From an uncultured Eubacteriales bacterium (GTDB lineage: Bacteria; Bacillota_A; Clostridia; Christensenellales; Aristaeellaceae): a stretch of 21,001 bases of DNA. The notes beneath the pieces are model-generated. The model saw only the letters and a program-made list of their open reading frames with translations. It ran no database searches and was not told the DNA's origin. Of this stretch, positions 8,901-15,281 are shown in pieces (position 1 is the stretch's first letter; each line of letters begins with the position of its first letter). Location: positions 1 through 21,001 of the forward strand of contig OMRS01000157.1 of assembly GCA_900313545.1 (NCBI GenBank), in the 5' to 3' direction. A program made the translations under genes and the position numbers.

Positions 8901-9538
8901 CGGGCATTCTCGCTGGCCTGCCGAAGGGGCTCCACCTGCTTTTCCAGTTCCGCGATGACATCCGCCACCCGGACCAGGTTCTCACGCATGTTCTGCAGGC
9001 GTTTTTCACTTTCCTCCTTGCGGGCGCGGTACTTGACGATTCCTGCCGCCTCCTCGAAGATGGCGCGGCGGTCCTCGCTTTTCTGTGACAGGATTTCGTC
9101 GATGCGTCCCTGTCCGATGATGGAATAGCCTTCCTTGCCCACTCCGGTGTCCCGGAACAGATCGATGATATCCTTGAGGCGGCAGGGCGTCCGGTTGATC
9201 AGGTATTCTCCCTCGCCGGCCCGGTAGGCCCGGCGCGTGATCATAACCTCCGAAAAGTCCAGCGGAAGCTGGTGGTCCTCGTTGTCAAACACCAGAGAGA
9301 CCTCACACAGTCCCATCCTGCGCCGGTGCTCCGTTCCGCCAAAGATGATGTCTTCCATTTTTCCGCCGCGGAGGGACTTGGCACTCTGCTCTCCCAGCAC
9401 CCATCTGACCGCATCCGACAGATTGCTTTTTCCGCTGCCGTTGGGCCCGACAATGCCGGTAATGCCCTGGTCAAACTCCACGACCGTCCTGTCCGCAAAG
9501 GATTTGAATCCGTAGATTTCGAGTCGTTTAAGCCGCAA
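5969..9538 (-). CDS. smc: Chromosome partition protein SMC
   Basis: This 1189-residue protein has the full SMC architecture. The N-terminal ATPase half has IYGFKSFADRT and Walker A GPNGSGKSN (about 31-39). Two long coiled coils (about 165-500 and 680-1020) flank a hinge at about 515-670 (GVHGVVASL through HSGGSMTGGS). The C-terminal half has the ABC signature LLSGGERALTA (about 1086-1096) and Walker B FCFLDEIEAALDD (about 1115-1127). It forms a homodimer that, with ScpA and ScpB (not in this window), loads near the origin and organises and separates chromosomes. Translation starts at TTG (9538) preceded by GAGG eight bases away; no in-frame ATG near the conserved MRLKRLEIYGFKSF start competes. 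It lies 10 bases after rnc. Confidence 0.98.
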   Translation of the reverse strand: MRLKRLEIYGFKSFADRTVVEFDQGITGIVGPNGSGKSNLSDAVRWVLGEQSAKSLRGGKMEDIIFGGTEHRRRMGLCEVSLVFDNEDHQLPLDFSEVMITRRAYRAGEGEYLINRTPCRLKDIIDLFRDTGVGKEGYSIIGQGRIDEILSQKSEDRRAIFEEAAGIVKYRARKEESEKRLQNMRENLVRVADVIAELEKQVEPLRQASENARRYLSLRDQMRSLECTVYVVRADAYEARSRKDGEALSDMMHQAEQIEASIVQLALSRDQMADRVGDLDLKVNEAHGRVLSLTREREAMQGSMKVLSLEIAQLERDVLSLTQEVDVRTLQMKQLQEQLQDNKSGMTQETAQHACLCAQLEEAQAKLHTESDALLAAERMLDAHKEALIEAMNRRSNDMTAEARLSTLRQELDRRRQEADEELSRRDEELSALEESLNSAKAELSAISEEVGHRETAIHESQERQQELSLLQQKLREQGDSLNVECSALRSRLHVLQEMERDYSGYAQSVKRVLQQFSRRPGVHGVVASLISVPETLEKAVESVLGGALQHIVTEDEYVARDMIEWLRKEKAGRATFLPVSTIRGRTLTPQEREVLSMPGCIGLASELVSFDPRFRGIIENLLGRTVVAENLDAGIAIMRRGRQAFRLVTLEGDVMHSGGSMTGGSVQSRMTSLLSREREIKEHIERIAMTEGQLSDLSSRAQQLASQMQDLRKEREGQFALLNQVRIDASIVEERIRQLEQHGKELSQARENTLELLRQIEANAREVSSQLNHVTVSREDEEHSQEEMNARTEVLQGQVQHLRLSVEQLRSGAEALRLEVSGCAHRIESLRREAERLEGEHRKCAIDIGDAQEKIGSKTLEHQNRLQELAGTRELFDRRESELEEENSRLATLQGEREDAQRQVIRLGNDMDTQRRSQQDLQDRIHRLSSQLEKMKSEVDALSSRIWDEYELTYALARAHLDESIDVKDAEKQVARLRSEIRSLGPVNVAAIEEYRTCQERYDTLTSQRDDLLKAERDLLGIIDSLKRQMETQFLQSFTLLQQYLSETFQRLFGGGTAKLQLQDEKEALTCGIDIVAQPPGKKLQMLSLLSGGERALTAIAILFAMLRLKPTPFCFLDEIEAALDDGNISTFAEYLKNFSKNTQFVIVTHRKGTMERCDCLYGVAMEEKGVTRILSVQLKDVDERAVQ

Positions 9539-9548
9539 CCCCGCGACC

Positions 9549-10256
9549 TCACTTTCCAGTTTTTTCCTCGCTTGACGCCATCAGCACGCTGAGGGCGACC
9601 TCGGCCGCCGCCTCCTGTGCTCGCTGCTTCCGGGTCCCGCTGCCTTTTCCCAGCAGAGTCCCGTCTCCCCGGCGCACCTGGGCCGTAAAGACGCGGGCAT
9701 TGGGAGCGCCGGTTTCTGACACGATTTCATACGCCGGGGCCGGCTCTCCCCATTTCTGAAGCAGCTCCTGAAGCCGTGACTTGGCATCCCGCACGTCCTC
9801 ATCGCCCTGTGTGTAGTCCTTGAGCGCCCGGTCAATCAGGCTGGCAGCCTTCTGGTACCCGCCGTCCAGGTAGACCGCGGCGATCACGGCCTCCATGGTG
9901 TCGCACAGTACGCTGGCCCGGTCCCTCAGACCTTCCCTTTCCTCTCCCTTGGGCAGATGCAGCCAGGCGCCAAGACCGATTTCCCTGGCAGCCCGTGCCA
10001 GATTCTCCTCCCGGACCAGCGATGCCCGCCGGCGGGTCAGCTGGCCCTCATGAAGCCGGGTGAAGCGGTGGTAGAGCACTTCAGACACCCTGACCTCCAG
10101 TACGGCGTCTCCCAGAAACTCCAGACGCTGGTTATTGTCGGGGAGATGCTGTTCCACTGCATAGCTGGGATGGGTCAGGGCCAGGTCCAGAAGGCCGGTA
10201 TCCTGGAAGCGGTATCCCAAGCGCTTCTCAAGCGCCGAATAATCCCTGTCCGTCAT
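9549..10256 (-). CDS. rnc: Ribonuclease III
   Basis: This 235-residue Mg-dependent endonuclease cuts double-stranded RNA, including rRNA precursors and sRNA-mRNA duplexes. The catalytic domain contains the signature NQRLEFLGDAVL (42-53) with E46 and D50, and the second acidic pair D119 and E122 in CDTMEAVIAAVYLDGG. The dsRNA-binding domain spans about 157-225, with the KSRLQELLQKWG and KGSGTRKQRAQEAAA motifs that contact RNA. Length and layout are normal. ATG at 10256 overlaps the acpP stop by four bases (ATGA), so translation is coupled. The position between acpP and smc is the standard Firmicutes arrangement. Confidence 0.98.
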   Translation of the reverse strand: MTDRDYSALEKRLGYRFQDTGLLDLALTHPSYAVEQHLPDNNQRLEFLGDAVLEVRVSEVLYHRFTRLHEGQLTRRRASLVREENLARAAREIGLGAWLHLPKGEEREGLRDRASVLCDTMEAVIAAVYLDGGYQKAASLIDRALKDYTQGDEDVRDAKSRLQELLQKWGEPAPAYEIVSETGAPNARVFTAQVRRGDGTLLGKGSGTRKQRAQEAAAEVALSVLMASSEEKTGK

Positions 10257-10483
10257 GCCATGTGTGCTTCCAGGTACGCGACGGCGTCCCCGACAGTCTG
10301 CATGCCGGTGATGGCCTCATCATCAAAGGTGACACCTGTGGCGTCCTCCATGTCCATGATCATCAGCATGATGCTGGCGCTGTCTGCGCCCAGATCTTCC
10401 TTCCAGCGGCTCTCCATGGTGATGCTTTCCACGGGAACCCCAAGCTGGTCTGCTGCAAGCTGCAGCAGATGTTCGATTTGCAT
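10253..10483 (-). CDS. acpP: Acyl carrier protein
   Basis: This small acidic protein of 76 residues carries growing acyl chains on a 4'-phosphopantetheine arm. The attachment site is Ser35 in LGADSASIML. Most bacterial ACPs have DSL here; this one has DSA, a mild departure that keeps the modified serine. The helices fit the family: an amphipathic start (IEHLLQLAADQLGV) and helix III around TGMQTVGDAVAYLEAHMA. The ribosome binding site is excellent (AAGGAGG, about eight bases from ATG). It lies 44 bases after plsX and overlaps rnc by ATGA. As PlsX draws acyl groups from acyl-ACP, the neighbours are functionally linked. Confidence 0.95.
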   Translation of the reverse strand: MQIEHLLQLAADQLGVPVESITMESRWKEDLGADSASIMLMIMDMEDATGVTFDDEAITGMQTVGDAVAYLEAHMA

Positions 10484-10527
10484 ATGGCGACCTCCTTGAT
10501 ATATCTCATTCTTCTTTCGTGCGCAGG

Positions 10528-11538
10528 TCAGGCTTCGTGTGCTGTGCCTGCCCTGATTTTTCCGACAACATCCGCTGTGACCATGGTTCTGGCCTGGCGA
10601 ATGGCACTGGTGATGGTCTTGGCGTCGGCATTTCCGTGGGCTTTGATCATGACGCCCCCCACGCCCAGCAGCGGCGCGCCGCCCACTTCACTGCTGTCAA
10701 AGGAACGCTTGATGTTTCTGAACGCTCCCCGGCACAGCAGTGCGCCGATCTTCCCGGCCAGAGAGCTCATGAGGCCCTTTTTGATCAGGCCAAAGAGCAC
10801 GCTGGTGGTTCCTTCGATGTTCTTGATCAGAATATTTCCGGCAAAGCCGTCTGCCACCAGCACATCGCAGGAGCCGGCAATCGCGTCGCGGGCTTCAATG
10901 TTTCCGGCAAAGACGATCTGCTTCTCTTCCCTGAGCAGCTTGTAGACGGCCTGGGTCAGTTCATTGCCCTTGACCTCCTCCACACCGATATTGAGAAGAC
11001 CCACCTGGGGCGCACTCACCTGCTGGACTTCTTTCATATAGATACTGCCCATGAGCGCAAACTGGTGAAGCCATTCCGGCTTGCAGTCCACGTTGGCGCC
11101 CGAATCCACCAGCAGCAGCGGCCGCCCGGGCACCGGAATCATGGCGCCCAGCGCGGGACGCGCCACACCAGGTACGCACCGGGCGTAGAACAGGCCGGAG
11201 GCCATGAATGCACCGGTGGATCCGGCTGAAACGAACGCATCCGCCTCATGATTCCTGAGTTGGTTTGCAGCCAGGACAAAGGGCGAACGGGGCCTTTGGC
11301 GAAGGGCCATGACCGGATGTTCATCAGTGGTGATAATCTCCGGCGCATCCAGCACCTCCATGCGCTTCCCGATTCTGTCCCGGGTAGTCGCCTCCATCTG
11401 GTTGATGGCGTCAAGAAGCTGGTCCTGCGGTCCGGCCAGCACGACGGTGATATCTTCATAGGCAAGCAGGGCGTCAATGGCCCCTTTCAGATTGACATCG
11501 GGGGTATCTCCGCCCGTGGCATCCAAGATGATTCTCAT
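10528..11538 (-). CDS. plsX: Phosphate acyltransferase PlsX
   Basis: PlsX makes acyl-phosphate from acyl-ACP and phosphate; PlsY then uses acyl-phosphate to start phospholipid synthesis. It is a peripheral membrane enzyme. Family motifs are all visible: RIILDATGGD at the start, SAGSTGAFMASG, VDSGANVDCKPEWLHQFA, GLLNIGVEEVKGNE, VADGFAGNILIKNIEG and the C-terminal GGAPLLGVGGVMIKAHGNAD. Length (336 residues) is normal. Two adjacent ATGs exist at 11541 and 11538; I chose the second because GGAGG then has seven bases of spacing instead of four. The first would form an ATGA overlap with the methyltransferase stop, so coupling is possible either way. plsX followed by acpP is a conserved pair. Confidence 0.96.
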   Translation of the reverse strand: MRIILDATGGDTPDVNLKGAIDALLAYEDITVVLAGPQDQLLDAINQMEATTRDRIGKRMEVLDAPEIITTDEHPVMALRQRPRSPFVLAANQLRNHEADAFVSAGSTGAFMASGLFYARCVPGVARPALGAMIPVPGRPLLLVDSGANVDCKPEWLHQFALMGSIYMKEVQQVSAPQVGLLNIGVEEVKGNELTQAVYKLLREEKQIVFAGNIEARDAIAGSCDVLVADGFAGNILIKNIEGTTSVLFGLIKKGLMSSLAGKIGALLCRGAFRNIKRSFDSSEVGGAPLLGVGGVMIKAHGNADAKTITSAIRQARTMVTADVVGKIRAGTAHEA

Positions 11539-12284
11539 CATCCTTCCTCCTTCCGTCTGGCGCGCAGCGTGTACATACCGATTCCGGCCGCCACCGCCAG
11601 GTTCAGTGAATCGATCCGGTCATTGTGTGCGATTCTGACCGGCGTTCCGATTCGTGAAAAGCCCTCCGGCAGGCCGGTGGCTTCATTTCCGAAAATCAGG
11701 GACATGGGCCGGCAAAGCGGGCAAACCTGCTCCAGGTCCGTGGACCCCGTCAGCATAAACGGGAACAGCTGGCGACCGGGACCATAGCGCTCCAGATATT
11801 CGCCGGTTTCGGGAAAACGGCGGACCCTGAGGGCAAAGAGCGCGCCCATGGATGCCCGGACAGTCCGGGGATCATCCGGATCCACGGACTCCTCCAGAAT
11901 GGCGATCTCGCCATAGGCCATACCCAGTGCCGTGCGCATCATGGTGCCCATGTTCCCGCTGTCACTGGGCCGGTGGAGCACCAGATGGTCCGATGTCTCC
12001 GTCAGTGTCTGTTCCTCCTTGCGATAGACCATGGCGGCAAAGCAGTTGTCTTTGTGGGAGAGGCTGCGAAGCACGCGGTCAGCGTATTCGATGCGGACCC
12101 CCGCATCCTCGCACCGCTGCGAAAGCCTGGCAGCTCCCTCGCTTTCCCGGCTTTTCTCTGAAAGCAGCAGCCGAAGGCAGCGTTCAGGGGCATACTCCAT
12201 GGCATTCGCGGCAGGGAACAGCCCAGGCGCATAACTGTAGGGCAGGTCCCGGCGGTAGGGTTCAAGACGGGGCAAAACTCTCAT
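11538..12284 (-). CDS. SpoU/TrmH-family RNA 2'-O-methyltransferase
   Basis: This 248-residue SPOUT enzyme should transfer a methyl group from SAM to a ribose 2'-OH in tRNA or rRNA. The three SPOUT knot motifs are present: motif 1 SGNMGTMMRTAL (109-120) with Asn111 and Arg117, motif 2 LIFGNEATGLP (196-206) and motif 3 RIDSLNLAVAAGIGMYTL (223-240). The N-terminal part (EPYRRDLPYSYAPGLFPAANAM) matches a Clostridia-specific TrmH-like group that I recall only loosely, so the target base is unknown. It is the first gene of the leftward run, 22 bases after the predicted start of transcription; its ribosome site (AAAGG) is very close to ATG. It fills the place that yceD-rpmF usually occupies before plsX. 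Confidence 0.88.
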   Translation of the reverse strand: MRVLPRLEPYRRDLPYSYAPGLFPAANAMEYAPERCLRLLLSEKSRESEGAARLSQRCEDAGVRIEYADRVLRSLSHKDNCFAAMVYRKEEQTLTETSDHLVLHRPSDSGNMGTMMRTALGMAYGEIAILEESVDPDDPRTVRASMGALFALRVRRFPETGEYLERYGPGRQLFPFMLTGSTDLEQVCPLCRPMSLIFGNEATGLPEGFSRIGTPVRIAHNDRIDSLNLAVAAGIGMYTLRARRKEEG

Positions 12285-12312
12285 CGCCTTTCAGACGCAA
12301 AATATCAGCGTG

Positions 12313-12341
12313 ATTATAGCAGAGATGCCCCTTCAGTTCAA
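12313..12341 (-). promoter_or_regulatory. Sigma-A type promoter of the long leftward operon
   Basis: On the minus strand TTGAAC (12341-12336) and TATAAT (12318-12313) are separated by exactly 17 bases. Transcription should begin near 12306, about 22 bases before the methyltransferase ATG. It is the only strong promoter noticed upstream of the run down to position 1, although internal promoters cannot be excluded. Confidence 0.8.
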
Positions 12342-12351
12342 GCAAGGCAGA

Positions 12352-12369
12352 TTGAACGCGGTTGAACGC
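12352..12369. repeat. Tandem TTGAACGC direct repeat between divergent promoters
   Basis: TTGAACGC occurs at 12352-12359 and again at 12362-12369, ten bases apart (one helical turn). The inverse GTTCAA overlaps the -35 box of the leftward promoter at 12336-12341. The arrangement suits a protein bound beside both divergent promoters, but no regulator is known. Confidence 0.5.
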
Positions 12370-12395
12370 AGGAATATGCAAATTTCAGACTTCCC

Positions 12396-12424
12396 TCGAC
12401 AAGCCGCCCATGCGGGAATACAAT
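12396..12424 (+). promoter_or_regulatory. Sigma-A type promoter of the polytopic membrane protein gene
   Basis: TCGACA (12396-12401) and TACAAT (12419-12424) are spaced by 17 bases. The expected start of transcription is near 12431, giving a leader of about 69 bases that contains a small CCCTG/CAGGG hairpin just before the ribosome site. Confidence 0.65.
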
Positions 12425-12499
12425 GAAAGCAGCTCCGTTTTCCCGGCATGTTCCGGGTTTGATCTTCCCTGCTTTCAGGGGATTATAGAGGTGAACCCT

Positions 12500-14011
12500 A
12501 TGCTGATTCCCTTTTCACGAAGGCGCCTTCTGGTGTGTGCAATCTGGACGCTTCTGCTTCCGGTCATCCTTTTTCTGTTGACATTTCTGCGCCCGCTTTT
12601 CGGGATCCCTGCAGCGCTTCTGGCTCTGGCAGCAGGGCTGCTGTACTCAAAGGGTCGCGTTGCGGCACCGCTTGAGACAGCCTTCGGGAAAGGCGAAGAC
12701 ACCCTTGCCCTTTCACTGCCTGCTCTTGTGGCCATGATTCTGTGTGCCCTTGTGTGGACAATGCTTTCGGGAATAGGCGGATTCTTTTATCAGAATGACG
12801 ATTTTTACGGCCGCAACGCAATTTTCCACGATCTGCTTGAGCATCCCTGGCCTGTCTATTTTCCGGGAACATCCCATGCCCTGACTTATTATATCGGCTT
12901 CTGGATCGTGCCTGGACTGATCGGCAGGGCAGCAGGGGCGCTGATAGGCCCCGGCATTGTCTGGGATGTCGCCAATACAGCGCTGGCGCTTCAGACGGTG
13001 TGGTTTCTTTTGCTGTGCTTCCTGCTGGTGGCCTCGCTCACGGGCATCACCCGCCTTGCCGGCACCTGCGGGATGCTGCTGGTGTTTGTGCTCTTTTCCG
13101 GGATGGACGGTCTTGTGTGTTTTCTCCGGGGAGACTGGACCGACCAGATTGAATGGTGGGCGCAGCTCTGGCAGTATTCCAGCAATACCACCTGTCTGTT
13201 CTGGGTTTTCAATCAGGCTGTCCCGGCATGGCTGGCCACCTGCATGCTGCTGCATGAAACCGGGAGGGTGAAGGTATGGGCCCTGATCGGGCTTTCCACA
13301 CTGCTGTATTCCCCGCTTCCGCTGGTGGGCATGGTGGCGTTGTGCGTGCTTGTGTTCCTTGTCCGCCTGGCGGCTGCGCTCCGGCAGGGAAGGGCGGGAT
13401 CTCTGCTTTGTGCTCCCTTTTCCGCCTGCAATCTGCTTGCCGTGGCGTTCAGCTTGCCCATCCTGCTGTATCTTTCTGCCAATCATTCGTCTTCCGACGC
13501 CCCCTTCCGTCTGGATCTGTATCTGCATGCCTATACGCTGCCGGAGGCACTGTCAGCGCTTCTTGTGTTTTGCCTGGTGGAATGGCTGGCTCTGGCCCTT
13601 TTGCTTCTGCCCCGCTACTTTCGGGACCCGGTCTTTGCATCTACGCTTCTTATCCTGCTGGGGGTTCCCATGTTCAAGGTGGGCTATCACATGGATTTTT
13701 CCATGCGTGCCTCGATCCCGGGACTGCTGACGCTCATGTGCTACACGCTGCATACTCTGTGTGATGCACGGACACGCCTGCCGGTCCGGCTTCTTGTGGT
13801 GCTTGTGCTTCTGGTGGGCAGCATCACGCCCATGAAGGAGTTTGAGCGGGGAGCTTACCGGGTGATGAAGGCGGGCACCTTCCGAATGTTTTCCGATCCT
13901 TTCAAAACGGTCCTGCATCCCCAGGCGGACACCGCCAACTTTATCTGTGAGGACACCGGGCAGGAGCTGTTTTACCAGCTGCTTGCCCGTCCACGGGACA
14001 CCGGGTCGTGA
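12500..14011 (+). CDS. Polytopic membrane protein, possible GT-C-fold glycosyltransferase
   Basis: This encodes about 503 residues with roughly a dozen hydrophobic segments spread over its length, a basic first loop (PFSRRRLL) and a hydrophilic C-terminal tail after about residue 450. After the third hydrophobic segment comes GGFFYQNDDFYGRNAIFHD, with Asp100-Asp101 in what should be the first large outer loop. An acidic pair in that loop is a hallmark of GT-C glycosyltransferases, which take sugars from polyprenyl-phosphate carriers. That is the basis for the guess; overall similarity was not testable. ATG at 12500 is chosen because AGAGGTGA precedes it by five bases and the predicted promoter lies between it and earlier in-frame starts. 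It is monocistronic by appearance, divergent from the methyltransferase and 74 bases before ybaB. Confidence 0.75.
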   Translation: MLIPFSRRRLLVCAIWTLLLPVILFLLTFLRPLFGIPAALLALAAGLLYSKGRVAAPLETAFGKGEDTLALSLPALVAMILCALVWTMLSGIGGFFYQNDDFYGRNAIFHDLLEHPWPVYFPGTSHALTYYIGFWIVPGLIGRAAGALIGPGIVWDVANTALALQTVWFLLLCFLLVASLTGITRLAGTCGMLLVFVLFSGMDGLVCFLRGDWTDQIEWWAQLWQYSSNTTCLFWVFNQAVPAWLATCMLLHETGRVKVWALIGLSTLLYSPLPLVGMVALCVLVFLVRLAAALRQGRAGSLLCAPFSACNLLAVAFSLPILLYLSANHSSSDAPFRLDLYLHAYTLPEALSALLVFCLVEWLALALLLLPRYFRDPVFASTLLILLGVPMFKVGYHMDFSMRASIPGLLTLMCYTLHTLCDARTRLPVRLLVVLVLLVGSITPMKEFERGAYRVMKAGTFRMFSDPFKTVLHPQADTANFICEDTGQELFYQLLARPRDTGS

Positions 14012-14028
14012 GCCTCAGTTTCGGCGGC

Positions 14029-14057
14029 TTGTTTTGACCCCGGTCCTGTTGTATAAT
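14029..14057 (+). promoter_or_regulatory. Sigma-A type promoter for ybaB-recR
   Basis: TTGTTT (14029-14034) and a perfect TATAAT (14052-14057) are separated by 17 bases, placing transcription start near 14064 and leaving a leader of about 22 bases with the AAGGAGGT ribosome site. It explains how ybaB-recR is expressed without dnaX in front. Confidence 0.78.
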
Positions 14058-14085
14058 GGCGCAAACTAACAAGGAGGTACCCCCC

Positions 14086-14427
14086 ATGGCAAAAGGTGGT
14101 TTCCGGGGATTTCCCGGTCAGCAGGGCAATATGCAGCAGATGATGCGTCAGGCGCAGAAAATGCAGGAAGAGCTCCAGAAAATGACGACGGAGCTGGATG
14201 AGAAGGTCTACGAAGGTACAGCGGGCGGCGGCGCGGTGAGCTGCACCATGACCGGCAAGCATGTGCTCCAGTCCATCCGGATTTCTCCGGATGCGGTGGA
14301 TCCTGAGGATGTGGAGATGCTGGAGGACATGGTCCTGGCAGCGGTCAATGATGCCGTACAGAAGTCCACTGAGGACCGGGAAACCAGCATGAACAAGCTG
14401 AATCCGATGCTGGGCGGGCTGCTGTAA
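14086..14427 (+). CDS. ybaB: Nucleoid-associated protein, YbaB/EbfC family
   Basis: This 113-residue dimeric DNA-binding protein of the nucleoid is encoded next to recR in most bacteria. It has a glycine/glutamine-rich start (AKGGFRGFPGQQGNMQQMM), a long N-terminal helix (QAQKMQEELQKMTTELDEK), the conserved core TAGGGAVSCTMTGKHVLQSI and the C-terminal helix with a NPMLGGLL end. The start at 14086 is set by AAGGAGGT; an upstream in-frame ATG overlaps the promoter and is not credible. Its TAA is directly followed by the recR ATG, so the two are probably coupled. DnaX, which usually precedes this gene, is absent from the window. Confidence 0.95.
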   Translation: MAKGGFRGFPGQQGNMQQMMRQAQKMQEELQKMTTELDEKVYEGTAGGGAVSCTMTGKHVLQSIRISPDAVDPEDVEMLEDMVLAAVNDAVQKSTEDRETSMNKLNPMLGGLL

Positions 14428-15027
14428 ATGGCCGGACAGATTGAACCCATTGCCCGCATGGCTCAGCAGCTTTCCAGGCTGCCGGGGATCGGTTCCAAAT
14501 CTGCGCTGCGATTGGCCTATCACATCGCATCCATGTCCCCTGAAAAGGTGAAGGAGCTGGCCGATGCCCTGTGGGAAGGCCGGCAGCAGATCCGCTACTG
14601 CAGCATCTGCGGCAACTATACGGTTGAGGACCCCTGTCCGATCTGCACGGATGAGGGACGCCAGCGCGAGCTTTTGTGCGTGGTCAAAGATCCCCGGGAT
14701 GTGGCTGCCATGGAGCGCATGCGGGATTTCAGGGGCATTTATCACGTTCTGCACGGCGCGATCTCACCCATGGACGGTGTGGGTCCCGAGGATATCAGAA
14801 TTTCCGAGCTGATGGCGCGCCTTGACAGGGAGCCCATCCGGGAGGTGATCCTGGCGACCAATCCGGACATTGTGGGTGAGGCGACGGCCAACTATATTGC
14901 CCGTCTGATCAAGCCCCGGGGAATACTGGTCACCCGGATCGCCCATGGTCTGCCTGTGGGCGGCGACCTGGAGTATACAGATGAAGTGACCCTGGCCCGT
15001 GCCATGGAAGGACGCAGAAGCATGTGA
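14428..15027 (+). CDS. recR: Recombination protein RecR
   Basis: RecR works with RecF and RecO to load RecA on gapped DNA during repair. This 199-residue protein has the helix-hairpin-helix ([19 protein letters not shown], about 15-33), a four-cysteine zinc site (C58, C61, C70 and C73 in [16 protein letters not shown]), a Toprim domain starting [15 protein letters not shown] and the C-terminal [19 protein letters not shown] segment. Length is normal. The ATG begins on the base after the ybaB stop, and only a weak GGGCGGG site lies upstream, so it probably depends on ybaB translation. A GC-rich hairpin follows at 15051-15075. Confidence 0.97.
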   Translation: MAGQIEPIARMAQQLSRLPGIGSKSALRLAYHIASMSPEKVKELADALWEGRQQIRYCSICGNYTVEDPCPICTDEGRQRELLCVVKDPRDVAAMERMRDFRGIYHVLHGAISPMDGVGPEDIRISELMARLDREPIREVILATNPDIVGEATANYIARLIKPRGILVTRIAHGLPVGGDLEYTDEVTLARAMEGRRSM

Positions 15028-15050
15028 CGTCCCGTTTTGCCTGCCTGACA

Positions 15051-15075
15051 AGGCCCGCCTGAACCAGGCGGGCCT
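15051..15075 (+). terminator. GC-rich hairpin after recR, probable terminator
   Basis: An 11-bp perfect stem (AGGCCCGCCTG paired with CAGGCGGGCCT) has a three-base loop. The following bases are TGCTGTTTA... rather than a clean T-run, so termination may be incomplete. It is a reasonable end for ybaB-recR. Confidence 0.65.
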
Positions 15076-15121
15076 GCTGTTTACCCGGGACGGGTTTACC
15101 ACTCAGGATGGGAAAAAGGAA

Positions 15122-15150
15122 TTGAGTTTCTCTGATCTTGAGGATATAAT
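15122..15150 (+). promoter_or_regulatory. Near-consensus sigma-A promoter with no recognised gene after it
   Basis: TTGAGT (15122-15127) and a perfect TATAAT (15145-15150) with 17-base spacing predict transcription from about 15157. The transcript would cover the 30-codon open frame and the fold-prone stretch at 15282-15434. Confidence 0.7.
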
Positions 15151-15185
15151 CAATAAACATATTTTAACGGAGAGACAACGCAGGG

Positions 15186-15278
15186 ATGGCGCTGATGGAT
15201 AAAGGATATTCGCTGACTGCTTTTTTCGCCAGCGATAAAGGATTGGACGATTCATTCTTCCAGGCGGAATGCCCCTGA
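15186..15278 (+). CDS. Possible 30-residue small protein (unrecognised)
   Basis: ATG at 15186 opens 30 codons ending in TGA and lies about 29 bases after the predicted transcription start. The peptide begins MALMDKGYSLTAFFASDKG, has no obvious membrane segment and ends with acidic and cysteine residues. GGAGAG lies 11 bases before the ATG, slightly far; a second in-frame ATG at 15195 has AGGG about nine bases upstream. It could be a true small protein, a leader peptide or a chance frame over a non-coding RNA. No family was recognised. Confidence 0.3.
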   Translation: MALMDKGYSLTAFFASDKGLDDSFFQAECP

Positions 15279-15281
15279 TGC

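Noticed and set aside
12362..12499. Longer N-terminus for the polytopic membrane protein
   Set aside because: The extra 46 residues lack a ribosome site and overlap the predicted promoter and leader; the hydrophobic protein begins naturally at 12500.
14034..14057. TTGACC as the -35 box of the ybaB promoter
   Set aside because: It is only 12 bases from TATAAT; TTGTTT at 14029 gives the correct 17-base spacing.
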